Positions 49,182 through 58,384 of a DNA stretch of 64,000 nucleotides are shown piece after piece. The number at the start of each line of letters is the position of its first letter. Position 1 is the first letter of the stretch. Position numbers and translations under genes: made by a program. Origin of the DNA: Lachnospiraceae bacterium XBB2008 (GTDB lineage Bacteria > Bacillota > Clostridia > Lachnospirales > Lachnospiraceae). The notes under the pieces are model-generated. The model worked only from the letters and a program-made list of their open reading frames with translations. It made no database searches and was not told the origin of the DNA. The stretch covers positions 423,278 through 487,277 of the forward strand of contig FMVL01000004.1 of the NCBI GenBank assembly GCA_900102235.1. The letters run 5' to 3'.

Positions 49182-51879
49182 CTGTCTTCGGCTCGTATTT
49201 GTAAAGGGCAAGCGGAACAATGATCAAAAGCAGGATCATCCCCACCGGATTACACGGGTGCGAAACCCACTCCGTAAGCCCGCAAACTGCATACATAACA
49301 GACACCGCAAGTACTATTCCGGCCGAAGGATCGAACCTTCTTAAGCGCAGGAATACAACCAGTGCCTGAACGCAGGTGCAAAAGCACCAAATAATAAACA
49401 TTATCCCTATAATGATACCACCGTCATAGGCTACCTGTAAATAAATGTTGTGGGCGTGAGCGGCTATCTCACCGTTAGGTAAAGTCGCTCCCATCTCCTC
49501 ATGTCCCTCGTAGTTGAGCTGCTCAAAATACGACCGGAAAATGTCCAGACGCCCGTTACTAACATCCTCACTCTGCTCGGCCTCGATCTTCCAGTATTCG
49601 AAGACCCACTCCCCGCTTGCGGGATCATATGCCCAGTAGTTGATGTCCCACCACTCCGCGGGGGGTTCACCCTCCATGCTGTACTCGTGAGGAGGCACGA
49701 ATCCGCCGTTTGCATCCGTCATCAGTTTTTCTCCGGTCAGCATCACGCCGCCCGTTCCGAAAGCGTAACCTCCGGAAGATGAGATGCCGGCATCCGTAGT
49801 GGAGTTTAAGAGTTCCATCTTGTCTATGTACACGTCATCACGGCGTCCGTTTATCGTATATGCATCAAGTTTGATCTTATCCTCATCCACTCCGAACATC
49901 TTATGGAAAAAGATCTTGGAGAACTTGCTGAACGTGATGTAATCTTCGCTTCCGTAGTTATTGCTTACCAGAAGATCCTGGGGATAGGTCTCGATCTCCA
50001 TGATCCTGGGCTCAGCCACGAGCGCGGGAAGGATGCGCTGCGCGCCGAATACGGGAGGGAAGCAGACGATGACCGAAACAGTGAGCATCACCGCCATGGC
50101 CATGAGAGAGCGTATGCGCGCTTTTCCGGCGTCTTTGAACGAATAGGCTACCCACATTACCAGCCCCATCGAAACCACGCCTATCATGGCCGTACGCGAC
50201 ATCGTGAAGAGCATGTATACGGATGTGACTCCGGCTATGCACATTTCACCGATGCACCTTTTCCATTCTCTCGTCCTGTTGTACTTCTCAAACAGTTTAA
50301 CGAGCGCAGCACACATGATCAGCGCCATGTACTCCGCCGTGATCGTAACGGTATGGAACACGAGCGGAAACCTGACATATGTATATGCCGAATACGGTCT
50401 GTGCATCAGACAGAATATGACACAGCCCGCAAAGTGTATCAGGATGCCGTTTAGCACATTGGTGATGAAGCGTCCCCTGTCCTCCCAGAACAGGAATCTG
50501 AACGCGAATACGGCTGTGATAACGCTCATCAGGATCGGCCAGTACTCGTGGTGGCGCCTGATAACCATGCCTGCCGCCATCGCGATGCAGGCGAGCGTGT
50601 AAGGGATGCTTACGATCTTAAACGGATATTGCTTATCTCTGATCGCAATCACTATGCATCTGATGATGTATGCGATCATGATGAAGATCACGGGGATAAG
50701 CCTGCAAGTCCACATCATGGCCTCCACATGATACTCATCGACCATGTCCGGAAGGTTGGTCGTATAATACAGTCTCGCACAGATGATGCCCGCTATCAGG
50801 AGCACACCGTTATAGAGGTTGACCAGCTCCTTGAACTTAAACGTGACTATGATCCCCAATCCTAAGAAAAAGGCCATCTTCCTCCAGGCTATATCGTGGA
50901 ATATCTCATACAGGGCGTTCATGTACTCCACGCATGCCCAAAGGGCGAGCGCTATGCAGACAGACTGCGCAAGGGACTGAAGATCCGCTGCCGTCAGTTT
51001 GAACGACGGAGCATCACCGGAGTCATAGCTTCTGTTCACGGCATAGAGCAAAAGCCCCGCAAGGATCAGGACTCCTATGATCAGCAGAACGATATCGGAT
51101 ATATATATGCTGAATATGTGAAGCGGCCCGATGAATATGATCGCAATGACGGCGCCGATCACGATGAGCGGGTTCATTAACATCTTAATGATCCACTGAA
51201 TGGTGCAGAGTTCACCGAGCGCGGGGATCTTTTTCTCAAGGAAATTCATGAGAAGCGTGAGAGCTGCCCCGATAGCCAGAAGCGCCGCGATATATATGAG
51301 CGAGCGGATCTTTCTCATGGGCTGGGTATAGGTGTATCTGGTCATCACGTTGTACGCTTCCCTGTTTTCGCCCGAATACTGCATCAGACCGTTATTGGCC
51401 GCACCGGAATTGCCGGTCATCTCAAAGAGCACCTCGAAGTCCGCAGTCACGCCTTCCAGGGTATAAAAATATCCGTCACCGACTTTGGTATCCAGGTTGA
51501 TGAACACATCCGCATAGCCGCCTTCGGCACCGGGTCTATAGGTCTTGTCATCCACGCGCTCAAAGTCTCCGGTCGATACTGTGACCTCACGGAGCAGCGC
51601 CGAATTGTCCTGTTTGAAAACACGCAGCGTCAGCTTGTCATCATAATAATCGCCCTTGATATAGACGCCGATCGAAGCGATATGATCATACTCGGCGATG
51701 AACTGCTGAAGGACGACATTTTCCCCGCCTACTTCCACCGCTCCGGAAGGCTGTTCCTTGCCGGTCGTGGTTATATCCTCTTTGATGAGCCTGAGCGGGA
51801 AGATGCTTAAGATGATGACGGCGAGTATCGCATAGATCGCATACCTGACCGCCTGTGCGCGTGTGATCAGATGTCTCAT
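49168..51879 (-). CDS. Large O-antigen ligase/Wzy-family membrane protein
   Basis: The 903-residue protein has about 14 membrane helices, an N-terminal periplasmic-type beta domain (near 35-170) after the first helix, and a C-terminal Wzy_C/O-antigen ligase region. The signature is in the large extracellular loop near residues 835-855: DIFRSYFEQL and AAHAHNIYLQVAYDGG (conserved His and Asn). It probably polymerises or ligates repeat units outside the membrane. At 903 residues it is about twice the size of simple Wzy proteins, with extra beta-rich loops. It lies between a DUF6020 gene and the dehydratase gene. Confidence 0.85.
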   Translation of the reverse strand: MRHLITRAQAVRYAIYAILAVIILSIFPLRLIKEDITTTGKEQPSGAVEVGGENVVLQQFIAEYDHIASIGVYIKGDYYDDKLTLRVFKQDNSALLREVTVSTGDFERVDDKTYRPGAEGGYADVFINLDTKVGDGYFYTLEGVTADFEVLFEMTGNSGAANNGLMQYSGENREAYNVMTRYTYTQPMRKIRSLIYIAALLAIGAALTLLMNFLEKKIPALGELCTIQWIIKMLMNPLIVIGAVIAIIFIGPLHIFSIYISDIVLLIIGVLILAGLLLYAVNRSYDSGDAPSFKLTAADLQSLAQSVCIALALWACVEYMNALYEIFHDIAWRKMAFFLGLGIIVTFKFKELVNLYNGVLLIAGIICARLYYTTNLPDMVDEYHVEAMMWTCRLIPVIFIMIAYIIRCIVIAIRDKQYPFKIVSIPYTLACIAMAAGMVIRRHHEYWPILMSVITAVFAFRFLFWEDRGRFITNVLNGILIHFAGCVIFCLMHRPYSAYTYVRFPLVFHTVTITAEYMALIMCAALVKLFEKYNRTREWKRCIGEMCIAGVTSVYMLFTMSRTAMIGVVSMGLVMWVAYSFKDAGKARIRSLMAMAVMLTVSVIVCFPPVFGAQRILPALVAEPRIMEIETYPQDLLVSNNYGSEDYITFSKFSKIFFHKMFGVDEDKIKLDAYTINGRRDDVYIDKMELLNSTTDAGISSSGGYAFGTGGVMLTGEKLMTDANGGFVPPHEYSMEGEPPAEWWDINYWAYDPASGEWVFEYWKIEAEQSEDVSNGRLDIFRSYFEQLNYEGHEEMGATLPNGEIAAHAHNIYLQVAYDGGIIIGIMFIIWCFCTCVQALVVFLRLRRFDPSAGIVLAVSVMYAVCGLTEWVSHPCNPVGMILLLIIVPLALYKYEPKTDETV

Positions 51880-51885
51880 TGATTT

Positions 51886-53484
51886 CTACCTGTTTCCTTT
51901 AGAACTTCTCTTCTTCACAAAACCGAAAACTCCGTATATGAGATACGGCAGCATGAACCACCAGAATACCGTATATCTGGGCAAAAATGTCGGCCCCGGG
52001 ATCAGTGTGGCCCAGATGGCCAGCGGAAGGATGTACGCGATAACTGACGGCCAGTCCTTCCTGTAAATGAACACGGCCATGCCGAACAGATACAGCCACA
52101 GCATCGCTCCCATGGAAAAGAGAAGCGATACTATCGGAATACGCTGTATATCATCATCCAGAGAAAGCCACCTGTATAAGCGGTCGACCGGAGGGATCAG
52201 GGAGTGCCTTACTCCCGGGTATTCCACCTCGTATCCGAAGTAGGAGCTCTCCGTATATGTGAACGTATATACGGCATGTCCCTCATACACGTTGACCACC
52301 GTGAACGGATAGAAATAACCGTAGCAGGTATTGAGCCATGCGTTCACGTAACTTAACGGATGCTGTTTAAAAAGCGAGATCCACAGCCCCCGGTATCTGC
52401 CCGGATCAGCCTCGTATGCGGCATTGTCAAATCCTATCTTTACGGGATCCGAAAGCTTGGGGGTGTAGTGCTTAAGAACATCCTCGGGAAGGATCTCATA
52501 TAGCGCTTCAAGTTCCTCATCGGTAAACTCATCCCCGTATGCGCTCCAGGTCCTCGCAAGCTGCTGGATCGGAACCGTGAGCATCTCCTGATGCTCGGAA
52601 TCGTCAGCATCAAGGACCGCTGCAAGTCCCATGCTGATGAGCTGGTAAACAAACAAAACGCCGGCCAGAGCAAGTGCCGGCAATATGCGCCTGATCACCG
52701 TGCCCGAAGATGTCGCAGCCAAGTATCCGCCCATCACACAGGCATAGATGATAAATGCATATACGCCGTTATGTCTGTTGAGCATCATGATCAAAAGCGA
52801 CGCGAGCAGACAGATGTGATCGGTACGTCCCGCCTTATCCTTCAGCACCCTGACGCTCAAAACAACGCTTACGAGCACCGCCGCCGCAAAGACCGTATCC
52901 TTGACCGAACACAGCGCAAACATGACCACGGTCGGAAAACATGCATACCAGATCAGGGCGAAGGGCCTGTATCTCTTCATGGTACTTATAACCCATGAAA
53001 AAACAAGCGAAAGACCGACCATCTGCACCAGGATGTAGAATGCTATCCCGGCATTGGCCGAGCCTGCAAAAACCTCTCCCGCGCGCACGCTCCCCCCGAG
53101 GAAAAGCGTATGCAGGAGCGGATGATGCGTTGTAAAGTTCCGCGTGGCGACAGCCGTGTATTCATCCACGGCATCATATACAAAAAATCCCGGAAATTCC
53201 GCCAGAAACACCGGGATCCAGCAAGCAAAGACTATAAGGGCATTACGTATGAGCAGAGCCACAGGCCGGCCATTGTCCGCATCGTCATCACCGGATGACA
53301 ATTCGCGCAGGGAACCATATCTCAGAAAGAAATACAGGGAAGCTCCGGTCAGAATAAGGATAAGCACCGCAGCGATCCACGGAACCGGATCCGATAACTC
53401 TATCGCACCGTTTCGGTCTGTCATGGATCCCAAAAACATGAAGACAGCACATACTGATGCGAATACGGCCGATATGGCCGTCAT
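51886..53484 (-). CDS. DUF6020-type polytopic membrane protein, possible GT-C glycosyltransferase
   Basis: The 532-residue protein has about ten membrane helices and, early in the first long extracellular loop, FPGFFVYDAVDEYTAVATRNFTTHHPLLHTL (near residues 95-125), which is a DUF6020 hallmark. The conserved acidic residues and His-His pair in this loop resemble the first-loop aspartates of GT-C glycosyltransferases, but this is inference. The ATG at 53484 is chosen because it lies 7 nt after the GT2 stop; an earlier in-frame TTG would overlap that gene. With the GT2 upstream it could form a lipid-linked-sugar branch addition unit. Confidence 0.72.
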   Translation of the reverse strand: MTAISAVFASVCAVFMFLGSMTDRNGAIELSDPVPWIAAVLILILTGASLYFFLRYGSLRELSSGDDDADNGRPVALLIRNALIVFACWIPVFLAEFPGFFVYDAVDEYTAVATRNFTTHHPLLHTLFLGGSVRAGEVFAGSANAGIAFYILVQMVGLSLVFSWVISTMKRYRPFALIWYACFPTVVMFALCSVKDTVFAAAVLVSVVLSVRVLKDKAGRTDHICLLASLLIMMLNRHNGVYAFIIYACVMGGYLAATSSGTVIRRILPALALAGVLFVYQLISMGLAAVLDADDSEHQEMLTVPIQQLARTWSAYGDEFTDEELEALYEILPEDVLKHYTPKLSDPVKIGFDNAAYEADPGRYRGLWISLFKQHPLSYVNAWLNTCYGYFYPFTVVNVYEGHAVYTFTYTESSYFGYEVEYPGVRHSLIPPVDRLYRWLSLDDDIQRIPIVSLLFSMGAMLWLYLFGMAVFIYRKDWPSVIAYILPLAIWATLIPGPTFLPRYTVFWWFMLPYLIYGVFGFVKKRSSKGNR

Positions 53485-53491
53485 CCGTACG

Positions 53492-54445
53492 CTATGCCTC
53501 TTCCCGGGTGTCAGCGGTCTCAAGTCCCACAACCTCTCTCACGACATACTGCGGTGTCTCATTCACCGACATATAGGTGCGTCCGACATACTCGCCCACG
53601 AGTCCGAGCATGACCATGAGCATGCCCCCCATGAAGAGGATGACGCATATAAGTGTCGGAAATCCCATGGGCGCGCCGGAATTCATAAACTTCCTGACGA
53701 TCGTATATATCATGTATACGACTCCGAGGAGTGCACAGATGATCCCCGTCATGGTCGATATCCTTAAGGGTTTTACGGAAAAAGCGGTGAAGCCGTTCAT
53801 CCACAGACCGAGAAGTTTGGAAAAAGTATATCCCGAGCTACCTGCCTCTCTCTGCCTGTGGTCCACGTCCACATTGGTTATCTTGTTGGTGGTACGAAGG
53901 ACCAGTCCCATGACGTAAGGATATGAGCTCTTATATTTGAGCATCTCGTCTATGACGAATCTGCGCGCGGCATAATAACTGGACAGGTAAAGCTTCCTGG
54001 GCTTCCCCAGCATGATGCAGGTCATCAGGTCATTGAGCCTGCTGCCCAGATTCCTGAAACCCGAATGCATCTTATGGTCATATCTCGCATACACGACATC
54101 GGAACCCGCCTCTATCGCTTCAAGAAGCCTTCCGACCTGGTTCGCGGGAGTCTGTCCGTCATCATCGAGACTCACCACTATGTCACCCTTCGTAAGCTCG
54201 TATCCGGCCATGAGAGCCGCGTGCTGTCCGAAATTGCGGGCAAGATTGACTCCCGTGATACGCGCATCATTCTCAGCAAGATCGCGGATGACATCGAATG
54301 TGTTGTCCGGGGATGCGTCATTTACGAGTACGATCTCATAATCATATCCCTTCATCTGCGCCATCGTCTCGCGGATCTCATCAACCACGGAAGTTACGGT
54401 CCCGGCCGATCTGTAGCAGGGTATGCAAAAACTGATCAATTTCAT
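53492..54445 (-). CDS. GtrB/DPM-type polyprenyl-phosphate glycosyltransferase (GT2)
   Basis: The 317-residue enzyme has a GT2 catalytic domain (ISFCIPCYRSAGTVTSVVDEI, YEIVLVNDASPDNTFDVI, and the DXD-type VVSLDDDGQTPANQV near residues 91-105) followed by two C-terminal membrane helices (near 230-285). This fits enzymes that charge undecaprenyl phosphate with a single sugar for later transfer outside the membrane. GtrA, the flippase partner, is encoded at 61390-61887. The start codon overlaps the GNAT stop as ATGA. Confidence 0.92.
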   Translation of the reverse strand: MKLISFCIPCYRSAGTVTSVVDEIRETMAQMKGYDYEIVLVNDASPDNTFDVIRDLAENDARITGVNLARNFGQHAALMAGYELTKGDIVVSLDDDGQTPANQVGRLLEAIEAGSDVVYARYDHKMHSGFRNLGSRLNDLMTCIMLGKPRKLYLSSYYAARRFVIDEMLKYKSSYPYVMGLVLRTTNKITNVDVDHRQREAGSSGYTFSKLLGLWMNGFTAFSVKPLRISTMTGIICALLGVVYMIYTIVRKFMNSGAPMGFPTLICVILFMGGMLMVMLGLVGEYVGRTYMSVNETPQYVVREVVGLETADTREEA

Positions 54446-54948
54446 AAGTCCAACTCCATATGCACCAGATCGCGATGTCCGACATAGTCCTTTTCGACAA
54501 AAACGGGTTTAAAGCCGGCATGAACATAGCTGTTAGCGGCAGGCATGTTATCGGAGAACACACGGAGCGTGAACTTCTTAAGTCCCATGTCGCGTGCATA
54601 CTTAACAGCCCACTCGACTATGGCATTGCCGTATCCCCTGCCGAGAGCATCGTCCTCGCCGATGAAGACTCCGTACTCCGCGGTCAGTGCTTCCATATCG
54701 ATATCGCGTATATATACACTGCCTATGGGCCTTGTACCCCCGGCAGTGATCTCTTCCATGATGAACTGGCGGACCTTTCCGGTCTCTACTTTCTCATGCA
54801 GCCACCGGACGTGTCCTTCGTACGTAAAAGGCTTCTGTACCAGGAAGTTTCTTTTTACCCTGGGTTTATTACGCCATTCCACTATAAGATCCGTATCTTC
54901 CACCGTGATCGGGCGGACCTTCAGATTGTCGTTAACCTGCATTTCCAT
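54442..54948 (-). CDS. GNAT family N-acetyltransferase (sugar or amino-sugar type)
   Basis: The 168-residue product has a RimJ/PseH-like GNAT fold: VRPITVEDTDLIVEWRNKPRVKRNFL at the N-terminus, then IGEDDALGRGYGNAIVEWAVKYARDMGLKKF (acetyl-CoA loop near residue 98), then VFSDNMPAANSYVHAGFKPV. GNAT enzymes of this kind in polysaccharide clusters N-acetylate UDP-4-amino sugars, as PseH does. It is the first gene after the leader hairpin. The exact start is uncertain: 54948 or 54942, both with weak ribosome sites. Confidence 0.8.
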   Translation of the reverse strand: MEMQVNDNLKVRPITVEDTDLIVEWRNKPRVKRNFLVQKPFTYEGHVRWLHEKVETGKVRQFIMEEITAGGTRPIGSVYIRDIDMEALTAEYGVFIGEDDALGRGYGNAIVEWAVKYARDMGLKKFTLRVFSDNMPAANSYVHAGFKPVFVEKDYVGHRDLVHMELDL

Positions 54949-54972
54949 GTGATTAATTAAAGGATTAATTAT

Positions 54973-55017
54973 GTGCACGTATGGAAATACACGGATGTAT
55001 TTCCGTGCACCATTATA
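54973..55017 (-). promoter_or_regulatory. Promoter and 5'-terminal hairpin of the large polysaccharide operon
   Basis: On the minus strand, TATAAT (55017 to 55012) is followed at once by a long hairpin: arms GTGCACG-GAAATACA and TGTATTTC-CGTGCAC (55010 to 54973), with a 4-nt loop and a 4-nt bulge (CATA). The predicted start near 55005 lies within the first arm, so the transcript would begin with a 15-bp stem. No good -35 was found. A direct repeat, GATTAATTA, lies at 54951-54959 and 54963-54971. The hairpin could be a stability element, an operator-like palindrome, or a recognition site for a processive antiterminator of a 26-kb operon. Confidence 0.6.
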
Positions 55018-55183
55018 TCATTAAAGTCCTTATACTGCACCTTTTTAGGGGATATTGCAGGTTGATGTTAAGATTATGTTAACTTTTCCGAAAATATGCC
55101 GATATATCAGTTAAAGGCGGATGGTCGAAGGAACGATCATCATATGATACCTGAATCAGAGCCAGGGACGGCCGGGAGGTAGC

Positions 55184-55450
55184 ATTGCAGTATACGGAAA
55201 TGATTCGCTCAGAAAAGTAACGGGAGTGATCGAAACCGACAGGCTGGGAAGGGATTCCGGAGGTGGCGGCGCCTTCTATCAGCAGAACAGAAAAGAAGAG
55301 AAAGGAGACGGTTTCGCGGGTATCTTCGAAAATGAGCGTAAGAAAAACGAAGAGCCCAGAGACATAGCCATAAGCAGCAACGGATATGGTGCAAACGGCA
55401 TGCCTCACGCAATCTACATCAGAATGAAAGACTATACTTACCAAACCTGA
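55184..55450 (+). CDS. Small hypothetical protein, probable non-standard ATT start
   Basis: An open frame of 88 codons runs from 55184 to 55450. GGGAGG (55174-55179) lies 4 nt before an ATT at 55184, and translation would read (M)AVYGNDSLRKVTGV then IETDRLGRDS, a glycine stretch and FAGIFENERKK. The only ordinary alternative is GTG at 55226, but its GGGAG abuts the codon with no spacing. A perfect terminator hairpin follows at the stop codon. I do not recognise the family; small soluble proteins with F-x-x-I/L-x-x-E cores of this type occur in Lachnospiraceae. It is the only plus-strand gene in the polysaccharide block. Confidence 0.5.
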   Translation: MAVYGNDSLRKVTGVIETDRLGRDSGGGGAFYQQNRKEEKGDGFAGIFENERKKNEEPRDIAISSNGYGANGMPHAIYIRMKDYTYQT

Positions 55451-55482
55451 AAACGACGGAAGCCGATGCATCCGTCGTTTTC
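55449..55482. terminator. Bidirectional terminator between convergent units
   Basis: Perfect 12-bp arms GAAAACGACGGA (55449-55460) and TCCGTCGTTTTC (55471-55482) with a 10-nt loop carry A and T tracts at both feet. It serves the small plus-strand gene and the minus-strand gene whose stop is at 55481-55483. It therefore separates the upstream (55.5-64 kb) from the downstream (28.7-54.9 kb) polysaccharide transcription units. Confidence 0.88.
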
Positions 55483-57244
55483 AATATGCTCTCCTGACAC
55501 TGTATACGCCGAAATGTCCGGCGATCCCATCAATCAGTTCTATCTTCACAGCCGTGCCGGTATCGGCATAATGATCCGAAACCCAGTCCATATCGTATTC
55601 GTCGGAGCAGATGATGAACACATTGTCGTTCTCAAGTATCGCATCCGAAACATCCGTTATGCCCCATCCTGCGAGTTTTTCACGGAAAAGCGGGCTGTTC
55701 GATATCCATCCCCCGATCAGATCATAGTTCTTGACATACGGCTCGTTATCCGCAAACATCCTCTCGTTAAATGTCTCTCCGTCTATGATCGTGCTGTAGA
55801 CATCCTCAAAGTAAAAGTTATCGGGATGCTCCCTGCAGTAAGCGTCTATCGCGTCTCCGAGGGCATTTACGTCCTTCTGCACGGCCATGCGGGAATTAAG
55901 TTTTGCAACCGAGCCGGGTAACACTATCAGACCGCCCACTATCAGCACGATGCCCGTGGTCATCCTCAAGTATCTGCCGTCCTTGATCCTTCCCGAAAAC
56001 TCTGCCGAGATCATCGCAAAAAGCATCACACACTCAATGATGTAGAGCGGATGAACGATACGGTCGGGAAGACGCCTGCCGTAGATGATGTACATCCACG
56101 ATATGCTCCGCATGATGAGAAGTCCGCCGACGCGAAGGAGCATTATCATGATCTTGCGTCCGGTCGACCTTTCCCTGCTGGACAGGACTGAGATGACCAG
56201 CATCACATACAGAAAAAGTACGAGCAGCGAATACGCACCGCCCTTAAAGTGCGTCACTCTGTATATATACTCGCGAAACGCTTCGTGAAGCCTGTCGCGC
56301 ACGGACTCGTGCCGCAGCTGCGAAGCAAAGAATGCTACCTGCCCGATCCTTTCTCCGTCTATGCGATCGTCAAGCGCGTAGTCATAGTTCTCGAGAAGCT
56401 TAACCTGCGACGCAGTCATGTCGATCGACTCATAGAAACCGCTCTGCTCGTCATACGGCGGCACATACTGATAATCGTACAGTTCGGTACGGTTATCGAA
56501 CTCCATCAGAAATACTTTCCATTCTCCCGAAGAATACGACACCGAATTGATGAAAAAGGAAGCCGCCATCCCGACTACTATGAGTATGATCACACCCAGG
56601 AACCCCCTGACGGTACTGTGATCGAAGGGGTGCTTTTCCCTGCTCCATCTGGCCAGGCCGCATATCGCAAGGAAGGGTGCAAGAAGAAGCAGCATCTCGG
56701 TCCTGATCTGAAATGCAAGGATGACCATTACGATCGCCGGAAGTGCTTTTACGACGAACCTGCGCCCGGTCACATCGACCGGGATCGTATACAGATAAAG
56801 TGCGGCAGTCGCAGCAATGATCGCGACCGTGACCGTATACTGCACCATCGTAAGATGCGGAAGGAGCGAGCACATCGCAAAAAGAAATACTATCGCACCG
56901 GCAGCGATGCCGCCCGAAAGATCCGGAGTCAGATGAACTATACGATAAGTTATGATAAGGATGCACAGATACTGGCATCCGCACAGGAACAAAGCGTACC
57001 ACGGAATGCCCGGGGCAAGCCTGTATAAGAACGAAATGAAAAATCCTATCGGGCTTAACATCTGTACATTGAGCGCCGAAGGCGTGCCTGTGTATGTGCC
57101 TGACAGGATATCTTTCATCAGTACATCATCATTGAACTCATAATAATGGTCGTATGCCACCGATGCTATGATGACGAGGAGCAGCGTGGCAATGACAGCA
57201 ATGACGATGTCTGCATATCTGTTTTTTTCTTTAGCGGTTTTCAT
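55481..57244 (-). CDS. Polytopic membrane protein of unknown function, possible GT-C type
   Basis: The 587-residue protein has about eleven membrane helices. In the first extracellular loop it has SVAYDHYYEFNDDVLMKDILSGTYTGTP (residues 25-55); the NDD acidic pair in this place is what GT-C enzymes use. A C-terminal extracellular domain of about 170 residues (near 430-587) follows the last helices. I do not recognise a named family with certainty. The start at 57244 overlaps the aminotransferase stop by 14 nt. It is the last gene of the upstream transcription unit. Confidence 0.72.
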   Translation of the reverse strand: MKTAKEKNRYADIVIAVIATLLLVIIASVAYDHYYEFNDDVLMKDILSGTYTGTPSALNVQMLSPIGFFISFLYRLAPGIPWYALFLCGCQYLCILIITYRIVHLTPDLSGGIAAGAIVFLFAMCSLLPHLTMVQYTVTVAIIAATAALYLYTIPVDVTGRRFVVKALPAIVMVILAFQIRTEMLLLLAPFLAICGLARWSREKHPFDHSTVRGFLGVIILIVVGMAASFFINSVSYSSGEWKVFLMEFDNRTELYDYQYVPPYDEQSGFYESIDMTASQVKLLENYDYALDDRIDGERIGQVAFFASQLRHESVRDRLHEAFREYIYRVTHFKGGAYSLLVLFLYVMLVISVLSSRERSTGRKIMIMLLRVGGLLIMRSISWMYIIYGRRLPDRIVHPLYIIECVMLFAMISAEFSGRIKDGRYLRMTTGIVLIVGGLIVLPGSVAKLNSRMAVQKDVNALGDAIDAYCREHPDNFYFEDVYSTIIDGETFNERMFADNEPYVKNYDLIGGWISNSPLFREKLAGWGITDVSDAILENDNVFIICSDEYDMDWVSDHYADTGTAVKIELIDGIAGHFGVYSVRRAY

Positions 57245-58364
57245 AGAAAGCAGCCACCTGATCGCAGATGTAGGTAACCTCATCTTCGGTCAGTTTATAA
57301 TACATCGGGAGTCTAAGAAGCCTGTCACTCTCCGAAGTCGTGTACCTGTCCTCGCCGTGGAATCTGCCGTATTTTACTCCGGCGGGAGCGGAATGGAGCG
57401 GAACATAATGGAATACCGACAGGATCTCACGGCTCTTAAGATGATCGATGAGCGCGGTCCTCTCCTCCATGTCCTTCGCCTTGATATAGAACATGTGCGC
57501 ATTGTGAACGCATTCATCGGGAATGAACGGAAGCGTTATGCGGCCGGCTTCGGCAAGAGGCGTGAGCAGAGTCTTATACTGCTCCCATCTGGCCTTTCTG
57601 GTCTCATTGATCTCGTCGGCCATCTCAAGCTGCGCATAAAGATAAGCCGCGTTCATGTCGCTGGGCAGGTATGACGAACCGTAATCCTGCCATCTGTATT
57701 TATCCACCTGGCCTCTGTAATACTTGCTGCGGTCGGTGCCTTTCTCTCTGAAGATCTCCGCCTTTTCCACGAAGGACTCATCGCGTATCAAAAGCGCCCC
57801 GCCTTCACCCATGCTGTAGTTCTTGGTCTCATGGAAACTGTAGCATCCGAAATCGCCGATGGCTCCGAGAGCACGGCCCTTATATGTCGCCATGATGCCC
57901 TGCGCGGCATCCTCAACGACTGCCAGATCATGGCGCTTGGCGATGTCGAGGATCGTATCCATCTCACATCCCACGCCCGCATAGTGCACGGGAACGATGG
58001 CTCTGGTCCTGTCCGTGACCGCGTCTTCTATGAGTTTCTCATCGATGTTCATCGTATCGGGACGGATGTCCACAAATACGGCCGTGGCTCCTCGCAGTAC
58101 GAAAGCATCTGCCGTTGATACAAAAGTGTATGACGGCATAATGACCTCATCACCGGGTTTTATGTCCAGAAGGAGGGCCGCAAGCTCTGTCGCATGCGTA
58201 CATGAGGTGGTCAGAAGTGCGCGTCCGGTCCCTGTCTTATGCTCGATCCACTCAGAGCATTTCTTCGTAAAAGGGCCGTCTCCGCAGATCTTCTGGTTAT
58301 CGACCGCTTCACGGATATATTCGATTTCTTTGCCTGTAAAAGGCGGTACATTAAAATTGATCAT
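57231..58364 (-). CDS. rffA: dTDP-4-amino-4,6-dideoxygalactose transaminase (RffA/WecE-like)
   Basis: The 377-residue DegT-family PLP enzyme has MINFNVPPFTGKEIEYIREAV, LTTSCTHATELAALLLDIKPGDEVIMPSYTFVSTADAFVL, VVEDAAQGIMATYKGRALGAIGDFGCYSFHETKNYSMGEGG (the Schiff-base Lys in HETKN, near 182), closely matching WecE/RffA. It makes dTDP-Fuc4N from dTDP-4-keto-6-deoxyglucose. The dTDP-glucose pathway genes (rmlA, rmlB) are not in the window. Its amine could be formylated or acetylated by enzymes encoded elsewhere in the block. Confidence 0.92.
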   Translation of the reverse strand: MINFNVPPFTGKEIEYIREAVDNQKICGDGPFTKKCSEWIEHKTGTGRALLTTSCTHATELAALLLDIKPGDEVIMPSYTFVSTADAFVLRGATAVFVDIRPDTMNIDEKLIEDAVTDRTRAIVPVHYAGVGCEMDTILDIAKRHDLAVVEDAAQGIMATYKGRALGAIGDFGCYSFHETKNYSMGEGGALLIRDESFVEKAEIFREKGTDRSKYYRGQVDKYRWQDYGSSYLPSDMNAAYLYAQLEMADEINETRKARWEQYKTLLTPLAEAGRITLPFIPDECVHNAHMFYIKAKDMEERTALIDHLKSREILSVFHYVPLHSAPAGVKYGRFHGEDRYTTSESDRLLRLPMYYKLTEDEVTYICDQVAAFYENR

Positions 58365-58384
58365 GGGGTTATTTTATCACCTGT

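Noticed and set aside
55079-55471. Minus-strand open frame opposite the small gene at 55184
   Set aside because: It would start inside the terminator hairpin and has no ribosome site; the plus-strand frame has both a ribosome site and a terminator.
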